The translations under genes were made by a program, and so were the position numbers. Shown in pieces: positions 1 to 13,295 of a stretch of DNA of 64,000 nucleotides. This DNA comes from Bradysia coprophila (taxonomy: Eukaryota; Arthropoda; Insecta; Diptera; Sciaridae). Each line of letters opens with the position of its first letter. Positions within the stretch are counted from its first letter, which is position 1. The DNA lies in contig NW_023503329.1 of the NCBI RefSeq assembly GCF_014529535.1, forward strand, positions 2,450,130 to 2,514,129. The letters are read 5' to 3'. The notes beneath the pieces are model-generated. The model ran no database searches and had not been told where the DNA came from. It was given only the letters and a program-made list of their open reading frames with translations.

Positions 1-3000
1 AGCTGAAAAACACCTGAAGCAAATTCATGCTGAAATTTAACTGTCCCCAGCTGATGAAGCACTGCTTCTAGCATGAACTTAGAAAATATTCGGAGGCTGA
101 TAAAATCACAGCACTGCGTTTCTTTTGTACATACTTGTTTTCGTCGAATCAGTTCAAACATACAATACAAACAATTCAGTGTTCATGTTCATGCTAGGTG
201 CAGTTCTGTGGTAGATAGAAGTAAATAATTAAATGAAAATTAAACATTAACTTCGTTTATATCAAACTAATTGGACATTTTAGGATAAGAAAACGTATAC
301 TTTTCAGTAACGAGATTTCTTTTCCAATAGTTAGTGAGAAGAGTACTCCAAATCTCAAATCAAGTTCAAAATTCTGAAAAACTTTAATAGTAGAAACGAA
401 GATACGCTTATTTTGATTCAGTTCAATAATTAAATACAGAGTTTTGCTACAAATACTGCTGATTTTAGTAAGGGAAATAATATATAGACAGTGAAAGAAA
501 GAGATACGTAATTCAGACGAATCGGGGTGGATAAAGGCTATAATGTAGACAAATTTTCGCACTCAGTTTGGTACCCTGTTAAGAATTTTTATTAGCTTCA
601 ACTTCAATTGTTTAAGTTCAACAAAACCGAATCGCAAATGAATTGCTAATTGCTTCCACTCAAACGAGAAAAAGTAGGACCTTCATATATATCGGTATAT
701 TTGAAACAAAACAAAAAAAATCCAAAAACTTTTAAGCTTTTTAGGAATGTGAGTATTTTTGATAGATAAAATTTCAAGTAATGAGCCTTGATGTTAAAGT
801 AGTCACTTAAAAAAACAACCGTCACTTTTACGTCAGTAGTATTTTAGAAAGCTGTACACGAGAATTCATTCACTACAATTATCTATAAATTTGCTAAAAC
901 TCCCTAATGAATATCTAGTAAAATCTAGTTAATTCGAAAGTTCTATTTTTCATTATTTTTATTAAGCAACGCACTCTCCGGCATTTTTTTTACTTTGGCA
1001 TCTGTCAGTTAGAATTTGATTGTAATTTTTAGTGCATTGCATGGACAATAACATTTATTTACATAAGATATTTCTTCCCGACGAGACGAGGCTGATAGTT
1101 TTAAATCTTCCATAAATTTACAATAACTCTCAGATCAAAGGTAATTTATCTCGAATTGGATTTATCGAATAGTTAAATGTATCAGCGACGATAAGTTTTT
1201 GACAGGAACTGACTATTTATTTCTAAAATTCTCTAAATCACTAATTACTTTCAATTATTAGTGAACAAGAAATGGTTTTAAATTCCGATTTAACGTTATT
1301 TTAGTCCTGTGAATGATTTGATCTAGAATTTTTCTGAGAGATTGAAGGGTATAGCTTAAAGATGTTTAAAAGTTTCGAAAAGGAAGCTCGAATATTCAAA
1401 TGGAAAAGAAGTTCCTAAAGCCAGAGCACGAGTCGATAGAATGAACAAGAATGCAAGCGTGTTCGTTCATTGATATGTGTAATATAGGTGGGTATGGGTT
1501 ATGGTACAAAAAAAAGTTGTGAGTTGTTCATTTAAGAAAAGTTTGGCTCACTAATCGCGGTTGAAAATAGAATGCTCAAAGTGAATTTAAACTGTCCTTT
1601 CTCCTTTCTTGCACTTGGTTTTATTTTGGTTCTATTTGACGTAAAATGTCGAAGACATCTCGAAAAATCATGGGCAACAAGAACAACCTTAATAGCGACC
1701 AATTATTCACAGATGTACACACAATTGGAAATACATTACTCTCAATGAACGCTGGTTAGATCACGGTAAGACCGTTCTGTAATAGGCACGAGTATCGGTT
1801 GCACAATGATGATCGTACGGTCATTACCTCTATCGGATAAACTTCAACGCCAAGAATTTTACGAGTATTTTGTCAGATAATTTAATGCGAACGTGTGTGA
1901 CGGGAATTCTCATTGAGAACATTAAGTCCCGTGACACGCATTTCCTGGATCGTAAAGTGTGTTTTGCTCAATGAAAAATTGTCGACAGAATTTTAAAACG
2001 GATCACAGACACACAACAATTTGTGGCTCTGAAAAGCAAACTGATGACAAAATGGCACATCCATTATAAATGCATAGCCATAACCATTGATGACCTCTTT
2101 CTTTCTTATTTTTCCCCAATTAAATTTGTTATTCCGTTCGGGTATGCATACGTACGTTGCATTTTATTTTATGCAAACAAATATTGTGACGGCACAAACA
2201 TATATACATATATATATATGTAAAGAGCCAAAGGATAATCACCTTGCAACGAAAGTTTGAGTCATATCAACACGAGAGAGAATCAACGTGAATATGCTTA
2301 GATACAAAATAATACAAATAGATAAGTGCTTTAACGAGAAACATTGGTACCTCCTGACGATATTCGATTTTTCGTGGACGCCTAAAAAGCCAACGTATGT
2401 AAACATTGTTTGAATTTGAAAGAAGCTCCATTTTTCTTTTAACATTGCACGTTACGATTTTAATGGAACTGCTGTATTGTTGGAATACTCTTCCGATGTT
2501 CGAGCTTTTATGTTTCGTCTTATTTCATTGAAATAATCAGTAACGTACGCGGGAATAAGATACACTTAAATTCGCTCGAAAATAAAATCCCATAAAATCC
2601 CATGCGATTCGTAAATAAAAATTGCATTCCCTGCTTAATGTCAAATAATCTGATTAATTAATGCTTTCTCACTTTGATTATGCTGAATCAGCATTGCTGA
2701 TCCTTTATTGGGCTTCTTTATGCCCGTCACAATCAGCTGGAAAGAGCATTGGATGCAGGGCCAAACTGGTCCTTCGGGCGTGTTATGAATAAAATTCGTA
2801 AAAAATTCTTCAATATCTTTCGACGAAAGTCTGTTATTTATTCAAATTAAAAAAGCCCTGGATTAGTTAAAGGTATACAGTTGTGTGAACAAAGCTGCAT
2901 AAACTGCTGCAACAGCTATTCGTGCCCGCCTAAGTAAGTAAGTAAGTAGCTATTTTCCTAACAAGTCGTGAAAATTTCCAACATGAGTCATTAAATTGTT

Positions 3001-3638
3001 AAGTTATTTTTTCTGCGGATCGCACTGAATAACAAAAAAATTAATTCCGCAATAGATTGTGTCATTTGTTTTCTCTTTCACCACCAGGGCCTGTTTTGAG
3101 GAAATTGAATTCTTGAAAATTCATTAATTTATCAATGACTTTTCGTCATTGTCTCCAAAAAGACGATAGATCGGAGACGCGTCACGTTGTTTTTATAATC
3201 TCTTCATTTGTTTTTATTGTTTTTGAGCTGAAGCCATTACTTCGGAAATTGTGTAGGAAATTTTTCGAATTTTTTTTTAGAAATTGTTGGCTTTACCGCT
3301 GTTACACATTTAATCTAGCCTTCCAAAAAAAAAACCTTCACACTTTATTCATATTCAGCTACTTTGAATAAGATAAGATGACAGCACTTGAAAAATAAGG
3401 ATAAAAAAATGGCTGCACACATTCTGAAAAGTATTGTATCACAACTGGTCCTGTCCAATTTCATTTAAGTTAGACTTCACTAATATTTCTTTTTGATTCA
3501 TAAAACAATCATTCCTTAGTCCATCCAACGCATTACTATTGTCTATTCAATTTGTTGAATATGAAAACAATTAGCGACTTATAACCGAAATGAAATCGAA
3601 CGTGAAAATGGGAATACCTCTCCATCTATTAACATAGC
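1..3638. other. Intergenic, no gene recognised
   Basis: AT-rich sequence with only short open frames on either strand. None shows a recognisable motif, codon bias or splice-linked continuation. A short TA/CA-type run lies near 2197-2220. I see no RNA gene and no clear mobile element here. Confidence 0.6.
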
Positions 3639-3646
3639 ATATGCAC

Positions 3647-4372
3647 TAGGGGTGTGCGATGGATAAAGGATCGAGACTGGCGTAGCCCACAAAAAATTGT
3701 TATATCGTCACTTTATGTCAAAAATCGATTTTACAAATTTTGAAAAATTTATTTACAACTTGCGACAAATCATGGAAGCTAAATTTTCAAGTTTTCGGCC
3801 TCCCACCTAATTCGACCTCTACCAAAAAGCTCCTTTGAGATTTGTGCTAGCTGTATCAGTGCTATTCTACTAATTGGAGCCCAATGCTACTAAAATATTA
3901 AATCCAGACGCATTTTGTCGAGAAAGTCTTCTTCGTGAGTCGTCAAAGTGGAAAAATTGAGTGGATCTTGAACTTCGAGCCTACAACATTCCCAAGAATT
4001 TAAGCCCACTCGAGGTCAAATTGAATCATTTTCCTGATGAATTTACGAATTTTCAAGTTCAAGATCAGCGAACTTTGACGACTCACGAAGAAGACTTTTT
4101 CGACAAAATGCGTCTGGATTTAATTTTTTAGTAGCATTGGGCTCCAATTAGTAGAATAGCACTGATACAGCTAGCACAAATCTCAAAGAAGCTTTTTGGT
4201 AGAGGTCGAAATAGGTGGGAGGCCGAAGACTCGAAAATTTAGCTTCCATGATTTGTCGCAAGTTGTAAATGAATTTTTCAAAATTTGTAAAATCGATTTT
4301 TGACATCGATTGACGATAACAATTTTTTGTGGACTTTGCCAGTCTTGATCCTTTATCCATCGCACACCACTA
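3647..4372. mobile_element. hAT-like palindromic (foldback) non-autonomous element
   Basis: The left end reads TAGGGGTGTGCGATG and the right end is its reverse complement with one mismatch (TAGTGGTGTGCGATG). The element is flanked on both sides by the 8-bp direct repeat ATATGCAC (3639-3646 and 4373-4380). An 8-bp target duplication with YAGNG-type ends is the hAT signature. Almost the whole element folds on itself: the left arm to about 3960 matches the right arm from about 4080, with a loop of roughly 100 bp that is itself partly inverted. The short frames inside are mirror images caused by the palindrome and do not look like transposase, so it must be mobilised in trans. Confidence 0.85.
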
Positions 4373-4380
4373 ATATGCAC

Positions 4381-7300
4381 TATGCAGCCGATTATTGGTA
4401 GGTAGATGGATTATTTCAAATTAAAAACAAAAACTTTTCATAGCTAAAATAATAAATTTTTATTAAAAAATAAAAAAAATAAAAATCTAAAAAAGTAAAA
4501 CTTAAATATTTGTTCACTAAAAAGAAATTTAAGAGAGAAAAAGTAAGACAAAAAAATTTACGCATCAAAAGATGACATTGTTAAAATAATATTTAAAAAA
4601 AAAAATTAATAAATAAATTGACTAGCACATCATGTCACACTAAACTAATCTAATAGAAATCAGTGACAAGTAAGGATTAAATTATTAAATTAAAACTAAC
4701 AACAACAGAAAAATTAAACATTTTCTTTACAATAAACAACACTTTTTCATATATAAAATTGAGATCATCGTTAATCGTTTTCTTTTTCCATTTTTTTTTT
4801 CTTTTCTTCTCTTCTAAATTAGTAATATAAGTTGAATTGCAAAATAACAATCGTCATTTTTCTTTTCATTTTCTCTTTTGTAATTTAAAGTGATATAATG
4901 TTTTCTCTTCCATTTTTGGTTTGATTGATATTTTCTTGTTTAAATTCAGTGCTTCTTCATCTTTTTTTTTCTTCTTTTAAATAGATGTACAAAATTAAAT
5001 GCAGTTGTGCCTCTCTTTTATTTAGTAAATCGATAGAAATAACGTAATTTATTTATACTTTTTTTTCTGGTTTTATAATAAATGCAATTGATATAAATAT
5101 ATAGTTATGTACACAATCAATACAAATAGGGGAAGGGGGATGGTGGTTAAGGAAATAATGACAAAGAATTTATTTGTAGAATTTTTTTTCATTTATTTTT
5201 TCCCTTTATTATTTGGTTGGTTAATTTGCATTTTCTCATATAATAATTTCTCGTTTTCTATTTTTTTTTGTCTCGTAAATTGAAGTACTAGAATATATAT
5301 ATTGTTTTTTTAAATACTTTTCAGCTGAATAAATGCTATTTTTTAAGATAATAGTTTTTGTTCAATTTTATTTATCTAGAATTGATTAAATGGAATGTTT
5401 GTCTCGAAATATAGAAATACAAACGAATGGCAAATCTCAATAGTTTTAAAAAATAAAATAAAAATAAAAATAGATCCCATCCCGAGCAGTTTCTTTCAGA
5501 GAAATGATAACAACAGCTCTTGTGCCAACTCTGTGAGGTAGAACATGCGTGATAATAACTAGGTTGTGTGCGGTTATTATTTCTCTGGCAGTTTATCTCT
5601 TGATCGACATTCCGATTTCAATTTGAATCGTGGAAATATTGACTGAAAATTGTTGACAGAAGTCCGTTTATTGAATCTTTGCCTGATCTGTGAAAAAGTG
5701 AATGGATTCCAAGGTCATGTAAAACTTACAGTCCACTTTCCACATATTTAATTTTGTTTGTGTGGAACGAAAAGTCAGTTCAAAAAATTTGAAAATTCAG
5801 TTGTTAACGGAATAGAAAGCTGCTTAAAATTTCTACAGATCTATTAAGGAAATTAAATTTTCATCGACCATCAAAAAAAATCGTTACTCGTGATCCTGAG
5901 GTCAATCCGATGAAGATCTTCCAATTAATGAGCTTAATTCGTAATTTAATTCGGATCTCTGGGTCACTAATTTTTAGTACAATCTTTTGTAAGTTTTGCA
6001 AAAGCTTAGTCGATGTTTCATACGACAAAACATGGAATTTATTTGGAGCATGTGGAATTTTTCAGACACATTTTGGCCCTTCGTTCCTGTTTCTAGCTTG
6101 GAGGAATTCCTCGTTATAATTTTTCGAATACCTCCTCCGTTCTCGTTGACTGACTAATGATTTAACTTAGTAAACCTTTTCCGTATAGATACAGTATATA
6201 CCCTTACTCTTTGTCAACACATTTCGTCTGTATGCACGCCTTCTTCTAGCATCAACAGGAGTTCGATATTAAAACACTTGCAGGACTACACATTGCAATG
6301 GGATAAAATTACTTTCGGAAAACAGAGTCACATATTCTGTTAATGTTTGGTAACGGATCTAGTTATTTCGTTTTCATGTTTTGTTATTCGTAAATTTCGA
6401 TGCTGTTTTCGATGTGGTGGCATTTAGCGACCTTTTCTCTCATTGTAAGTTTCGTTACAATCCTTTGTCTTTGGTTCAATAATTATGAACGTTCCATTAG
6501 AACTATTCAAACCAGAACTTATTGCAGTAGCTTTGTTCACGATATTTAATTTAATTTAATTTAAAATATCATGGAAAAAGCTCACGAATACACTTTGGTT
6601 CAAACAAAACAGGAAAATAGAACAGTGAAACTACTGCTGATCTTCGACAAATGGTCAAAATTAAACGTTCAAAGTTGACTGCTCGGCATGGGAGATAATG
6701 CAATTAGTATACGTTTTATAACATTATTCCATCTAATATACTGATCGTGTAACTGATATGAATTGTAAGAATATCTTTTCAAAATTGTTCCGTAAAACGA
6801 AATGTTTAAAAAAATATTTTCTTTTCTCTAAAAGTTTGACGAAAATGAGCCCAATACAAAATCATCGAATATTTTAGTGAAAAAAGCAACTCGTACAACT
6901 TTCTTTTATTGGAAAATTCTCTCTCTAATTTGATTAAATTGAATATTTTTCTTAAATTCATTTGTTTTGTTTTTCTAAAATGTCTTCTGCTTGCTATTTT
7001 TTTTAATTAATTTCATCTGACCTACGCATTTTTAAGACAAAAAACTAACAACATTTATGTTTCAGTTTAAAAGTTTTTCTTTTTTTAATTTTAAATTTTA
7101 CTATTTTGGTTGATTTCTTTATTTCTCTTTGGCAAGACGTTTTGTATTGTTAACTGAATAAATAATGTTCCTCTTTGTAACAAAAGTTTTGTTCGCGCTG
7201 ATTTAAATTCGGTTACATCAATTTTTATGTCAAATTCTTCGTTCCGCCGAACTGAAACAAATTTCTCTCTGATTTTTGCTTTTTATCATTGCAGGGCATA

Positions 7301-9348
7301 CTTTCGTGAAAATTATTGACGAAATTTCTGAAAATTCTCGAAATTATGAAAATTCTGGAATTTCAAAAAAATTCTGGAAAAATTCCAAGAATTCTCGAGT
7401 TAAGAATTTTGTTGGAGCTTAAATGCTCGAAGTTCTTTTGATTCTTGACTGAAAATCTCAAAAATTGCCAAAAAAAAATATCTGAAAATTGACCCTGAAT
7501 CACCGTGAATCTCGATCTATTCTAGTTAATCTCAATGAAGCTCAACGAGAGCTTAAAACGTAAGTAAAAAAAAGTTCGTGAGCAAATGATTAATTAACCA
7601 ATTGTTCTGCTCTACGACATGCACGTTTTTATATTAAAAATTCTTTAGGAGATTCGAGCTCAATCAAACAGACAGCCCTTTATACCGAACTTTCGATTAT
7701 AGAACATAGACAATCACAGAAATAAAATTGGTTTTTCGGTCGAGAAATATTCAATATATGACGGCTGTGCCGGACATTCCAAGGTAAACAGGATGGAACC
7801 AATAAAATGTTCAACTGTGAGAGAATATTAAGAGTAAAGTGTCCATCCCACTCAACAAAAAGTACTTCGTGAGAGAGCCGTTAGAGAGTGAACTGTCAAA
7901 TAAACAAAGAAAAAATTGGAAAAATTCAATTTTGTCTCTCACACTGAGTACTTTTTTGGTAAGAGGAAACTAGACATAAGTCAACGAATTTTCTTTTGTT
8001 CAATACCCTCAAACATCACTCTCAGTAAACACTGGATTTGTCTCCACTTTTGAGAGAATTTATTTCCATACAAACAAGTTGTCATCTGTCGTCATCATGT
8101 TTGTTTGTTTTTTTAAGAGACCTCACTAAAAGCCTTTTACGACCAATAACAGTTCAGTCTAGACCATCGGATTAACGTGACTTCCAAACCACCTCTCGAA
8201 GTGTGCAAATACTCCCTGAGGAAAGCCTACACAAACTCATTGTATTTGGTACGCCATGCAAGTCATTCAGTGCTTGCATCGTTACAACCACTAAATACAC
8301 TACGTAACTAACCAAATTATAAAGTTTGAGTGAACTTTCGAATAAAATGCAAACGCTAGAAACATTCCGTGTGGAATTTCTGACATGGGAATTAAGCCCG
8401 GATAATTTTGGTGGATCACGTAACCACTGAGCCGCCCTCCTTTCTATCGACCATATTTTGACATTTCTCGGTTGATTTAGTAAAATTTGAATCAGAAATT
8501 AAGTTTGTTTTAAATGAGCAGAACGTAGGCTTTTACAACGCACAAATTATGTGCAAACGGTAAAAAACGTTGCGTTTCATTGTCATTTTGATTTAAATGT
8601 GGCGCACTTTTGTTTGAATTATGTTTGATCGTAACCGTTAATTCCACATCGCGTCTATATTTCTAAATTTCGAAGCCGTTCTAAACTAACACAAAAGAGA
8701 AGTTAGTCAGATATAAATATTATTGTTAGTCCATGTCGTACGTAATTCTTTTTTGCCCGACATTTCGTATTAAGATTAGAGAATTTTCTAAATTTATTTT
8801 TGGTTTTTTAATTAAAATTTCTTTGTTTTAAAGCTTTATTTCTCTTCAATTTGATGGAGAATGTTTTGCCTTTTTTTTCTAACCATTTCGTGTGAGTTTC
8901 TCTTAATTCTTTCTTCTTCTTGGTCATACACACAGCCTTTGAAACTAATGCAAATGAAGAGTAGGGGAGGCTTTGGAAAACCAAGGGAAAATGTTCTGTG
9001 ACACCATCAAAACAAACATAAATTTAGTAATGACCATCCGCAAAAAAACCTGGTCTGACTGGAATGTAAGATTCTGGGGTTGATATTCTGCCGATTGGAT
9101 TTTTTTGGTATTTAACAATGTGCGTAACGGATTGTGTGTGAGTGTTAGATTAAGATCAGAATATGTGTTGTGTTCAACAAGTTTATAGAAATGTGCTGCG
9201 TGTTTTTTTTTAATAGATCTGGTGGTACGTGTTTGGTGTGTTTGGTGTATGGGAGTAATAAAAAAAATTAAATTTTACAAATTTCCATATATCACTGGAG
9301 ATAGATAGATAGAGAATATATATATATATATGTAGAGATAGATGTCCT
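4381..9348. other. Intergenic or 3' UTR DNA with T-rich tract
   Basis: No coding exon recognised. 4440-5480 is extremely A/T-rich with many T and A runs. Around 7300-7400 there are loose AATTC/GAAAA repeats resembling the arms of the element at 9615-9775. Part of the right end is probably the 3' UTR of the DIRAS gene transcribed leftward. A TTTATT (AATAAA on the minus strand) at 8835-8840, about 0.5 kb past that stop, is a candidate polyadenylation signal. Confidence 0.45.
9299..9345. repeat. GATA / TA microsatellite in DIRAS 3' UTR
   Basis: A compound run of GATA-type tetranucleotides followed by an (AT)n tract and a further GATA unit. It lies directly downstream of the minus-strand DIRAS stop codon, so it should be transcribed in that 3' UTR. 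Confidence 0.8.
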
Positions 9349-12192
9349 TTACATAACGTGACATTTTTCCTTAGCATTTCCACTACTACCTTCACCGCCT
9401 TCCACATTTCCACCGCTACCACCATTTGATACGTCTTTCTTCTTTGGTTTTTTATTTTTATTCTTCTTACCATCTAATTGTAACGATATACTCCTTGTCT
9501 TTTCCATTTCCAACAGTTCCTGCAATTCGGAAACAATTTTTTTCAACGAAAATTCATTGAACAATATAAAGGGTGAAAATCATTTCAGAATCGACTATGG
9601 ATTGTTATAAGAACTAGGGCTTACTTTAGAGAATTTTAATTCCGAAAATTTCGAAAATTCTGAAAAAATTCCGAAAAAGTTCCGAAAAATTAATTCAGAA
9701 TTTTTCAGAACTTTTTCGGAATTTTTTCAAAATTTTCGGAATTTTCAGAATTAAAATTCTCTAAAGTAAGCCCTGACAAGAACGGTTCGGAACCTGAGCC
9801 TGAAATTTTCCATTTCGGGTTCAACCTGAACCGGGCGCGAACCTGAATCGGTTCGACTCGAATGTAAACTTTTACTTTGAGAAAGTCATAATAGTCTAAC
9901 GCATCGCGTTGACAAAGAGGTACACGTCACTTTTGTTGTTGTCGCATGTGGAATGCCACTTCTAAAATTTTTAACCAACCTCGTATAAACGGTGGGATCA
10001 AAATATTCCAAGACGCCGCTCACACATGAACAGAGGTAAATTGCATGCAGTGCAAGAATAAGCACTGATGTTATGCTAGTGGTACAGACCTAATTCATTC
10101 GAACCGTAGCTTACTGCAGACGATTCACGATTAGGGCGTGTTGTAAACTTTAGAGAAACAAGTTGTTAACCCCCTTTTCATAAGTCTCCATGATTCGTAT
10201 CGAGGAATCATGAGTCTCGGATACCTCTCTGCGGGTCACGACTCCTGACGGGACATTGTCGGTGTTAGAAATGTAGTGGGGGTTCATGTAACAATGACGT
10301 CACCAGATACGAATAGACGGTAAGTTAAGATAAGAATTGACATCGGGCCGTCATTGCCTCTTAGACGAAAATAAAGCGAGTTGACTTGTTGAACTCTGCG
10401 ATTTCAAACTTTTGACACTACTCCTCTTCAGTACTATGCAAAAAGTAGACCCACACTAACATAATTACTGGAAGGCATTCGGAAGTACTGCTATATTACA
10501 TGAGTATCGCGGACAATTTTTTGAAAAACTACTCACAAGGTTTAATAGTCACTGATTCGTGTGAATCGAGATATAAATCACCTACCAACAACTCTACTCA
10601 CTCGTGTAAATATCAGAGACAATGAGGAAAAGTATTTCGTCCCGGAAAACTCACCTGAAACAATTCAGTAACATTTGTATTGTTCTTCGCCGATGTTTCC
10701 ATGAACGAAACGTTCCACGACACGGCTTCCGCTTTGCCATCCAATTCAGGAACTTCACGCAGACTATTTTCATCACATTTGTTACCAACCAGCATCACTG
10801 GTATTTGAGTAATTTCCTGTCCCTAAAATACAAAAAAAAAAACAAAACAAATGAACGCATCCGAAACTATGGTCAATTGTGCCTTAAGCCCTTTCTTCAA
10901 TGTGTCCATCAATAAAGTGGTACGAAGGCAGAGAGAGAGAGCCAAAACTGTATATATGTTGTCTACCACATACCTTCAGTTCTTTGATGAGACTCCATAT
11001 GGGTCGCAGTTCTTCCAGACTTTGTCGTGAACATACCGAATAGACCAGTATGAAAGCGTGTCCTTTTGTGATGGACAGCCGTTGCATCGCTGGAAATTGA
11101 TGTGAGCCAGTTGTGTCGGTAATTTGTAATGTACAGATATTTTTGTTACAGCTTATCACCTGTAAACGAATCAAAACAAAAACAATAAAAAAAAATCATT
11201 CTCTCATTTCGCCGTTTGCCCACACTAAATTGGCTATTAATACATATACCGCATCGGTGGTATACGCAGAACAGCAAAATCACCCCCACACACATGATGA
11301 CCACACAACACATTCGATCTTATATCATACACACCCATTCAAAAAATAAATCGAAAAAAAATCACCAAAAGCCACATAAACACATAATTTCCAATCTAAA
11401 TCCCTCCTCCCACCCCGATCACAAAATAATGTTCTGTTTTTGGCAGAAAGCAAAAAACTTTATTTTTAGATTAAAAAAAAAGTCAGCCCGCACTTACTTG
11501 TCTATATGTATCCTCTATAGTCGGTATATAACTCTCCCTAAATGTACCTTTTATGAATCGTAAGACCAAAGAACTTTTACCAACGCCACCAGCCCCTAAA
11601 AATAAATTTTGTGTTGGAACAACAACAAAAACGAACTTTTTAGAAAACAACGTTTCATGAGAGATTAGATTTTAATTTTATAAATAAAATTTATGTTGGT
11701 GCCAATCTACGGATAACACTCCCAGGAATGAAACTTAGAACACATTTTATTGTGGTTGCCTTAGCACATTTTTGATTTTTGTAAGTAACAACGACCTGTT
11801 TTTTAATTTTTCAAGAAATCGAAATTTCGGCAACATCGACTTCTGTTCCTTTATAAAATAATTCAATTGCCGGAACTCGGTATTACATAGTATCCAAATG
11901 GTATTTTATGAAAATTTCTATGTTGAACCGATTTTAGGCAATTGCCTAACGATAAATATATTTAATAAACATAATCGATGTTAAATTTCGATTTCTTGAA
12001 GAAAAAAGCTAGAAAGAAAGAAATAGTCAAAAATGTACTAATCGGCGACAATCAAATATGTCCCAAGTTATTACATGACCTGGGGAGTCCAATCAAAAAA
12101 ACCATCAAAACCGAAGAAGTAACAGAAAGTAATATCAAGAAATTCAATTTACCAAATACCACGACTCGATAATCATTGCTTTGCTCTGGCAT
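9349..12192 (-). CDS. DIRAS-type Ras-family small GTPase (complete, five exons)
   Basis: Coding exons on the minus strand: 12192-12153, 11595-11498, 11159-10974, 10822-10655 and 9519-9349, all with GT-AG introns. They join to 663 nt (220 aa). The protein starts [13 protein letters not shown] and carries every Ras GTP-binding motif: P-loop GAGGVGKS (14-21), switch I TIEDTY (39-44), DTTGS (61-65), NKCD (122-125), ETSAK (150-154) and the prenylation box CHVM (217-220). The residue aligned with Ras Gln61 is Ser65, as in vertebrate DIRAS proteins, which are mostly GTP-loaded because hydrolysis is weak. The last exon has a Lys-rich stretch (about 183-193) and then a Gly/Ser-rich linker before the CAAX box, suited to membrane attachment. 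Family assignment is strong. The exact biological role is inference; in vertebrates DIRAS proteins act as growth-restraining, largely neuronal GTPases. Confidence 0.95.
9520..10654 (-). other. DIRAS intron 4
   Basis: The longest intron of the DIRAS gene (about 1.1 kb), containing the short inverted-repeat element at 9615-9775. Short AACCTGAA/GGTTC inverted words lie around 9785-9870. No other feature recognised. Confidence 0.8.
9615..9775. mobile_element. Short hAT-like MITE in DIRAS intron 4
   Basis: The 161-bp element is one hairpin: the left end TAGGGCTTACTTTAGAG is matched by the reverse complement of the right end (CAGGGCTTACTTTAGAG). The arms continue through AATTC/GAAAA-rich DNA almost to the centre. 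It is flanked by an 8-bp duplication with one mismatch (ATAAGAAC at 9607-9614, ACAAGAAC at 9776-9783). YAGGG ends plus an 8-bp duplication point to the hAT superfamily. It has no coding capacity. Confidence 0.8.
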
Positions 12193-13295
12193 ATCGTTTA
12201 TCACTTGTGGAACCACACAGGAGACGATTTTGTCACTTTTGGTATTGTGGACACTTGTTTTTCTGATTAGCAGAAATTTCTCGGTTAATTTTCTCACTTA
12301 TTTCGCTTAAAATTTCAACAACGATTTCTGGGCATTATTAATGAAATCAGCTGTTTATGTCCTTTCGACTGATTTGATGGTGATCCGAACGGTGTCATAT
12401 GCGACAATTTTGGGGTAACATAAACAAAAGTGGAATGCGAGCACCACACACACTTTTCACCCCAAAAAGCAATAACTTCTTCTGATTAAATTTAATGTTC
12501 AGTCATTCATCGATTGGTACACATCATTCAATCAATTCAACGGAATCGGTTAATTTCGTTCGTTTGTTTTTTTTTTTTTTAATTTTTAATTTAAAGCATG
12601 TTTTTATGTCGATATTTTGTTCACAATTTGTTTTAAAAAATATTTCTTTGGTATAATTCGCTGCGGTTTTTTGTTTAACATTTTTCGCACTTAATCTTCA
12701 ACAAAAATAAACTTTTTTCGTGTTCGATGTGATTGTGTGGACGATACGTCTGATATTATATCATTTTCATTTGATTTTGATTACATTTTTGTAATAAAAC
12801 TTTAAAATAAAAACAACAAAAGGCATGAGAAGAGAATTTTTCGTTCTTTTTTTTGGCGATTATTAAAAATATTTTGACAGATTGAATTCATCATGTTCTG
12901 CATGAAGTTTGTCGCGGTCGAAATGTGCAAAAGTACGCAGTCTTCAGTTTTGAATTCGTTATGATGTAAGAGTAGAACACGTTCGATTGACATTAATAAT
13001 GATTAAAAATCAGGTCGTCCAGAATTAAATCATCTGATGGTAAATATTTTCAATGAGCGATCGCTAAAACTCCGTATGGTCCATGTGACAATATTACACA
13101 ACCATCCAGTGCAGTCACGATATCTCCATAGTGTAACTCTGTGAGCAAAACAGAACCATTTTCAATCATGGACGATGAATCTCTATGGAAAATGACGAGC
13201 ATGATATCATACAGATGACGAAGATGATGGACAGAAATGAAGTAAAAGATTTTTGTAGTAAAAAGTTTTGTTGTTTCCATAGTTTATTGTCGCAA
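12193..13295. other. Intergenic spacer, DIRAS 5' side / protease 3' side
   Basis: About 1.1 kb between the DIRAS start codon and the protease stop codon, both genes on the minus strand. It should hold the DIRAS promoter and 5' UTR, but no convincing core-promoter motif or further gene was recognised. A T-run lies near 12570-12580. Confidence 0.5.
13283..13288 (-). promoter_or_regulatory. Candidate polyadenylation signal of the CLIP protease
   Basis: AATAAA on the minus strand begins about 8 nt after the protease stop codon, implying a very short 3' UTR if used. This placement is seen in the sequence; its use is inferred. Confidence 0.5.

Noticed and set aside
961-1045. CAACGCACT near 965 as a fifth member of the CAACGCACTTC MITE family
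   Set aside because: Only the first nine bases match and the opposite end (AGTGCATTGC) does not carry the family sequence.
7856-7959. Imperfect inverted pair (AC.AAAAAGTACT...GTGAGAGA) resembling a MITE
   Set aside because: Only about 20 bp with several mismatches and offsets, and no flanking duplication.
10622-10915. 97-codon plus-strand frame
   Set aside because: Antisense shadow of DIRAS exon 4, which has clear Ras motifs on the other strand.
11113-11563. Plus-strand frames of 78 and 115 codons
   Set aside because: Lie over DIRAS intron 2 and overlap DIRAS exons 2 and 3; low-complexity His/Thr/Lys-rich translation from CA-rich intron DNA.
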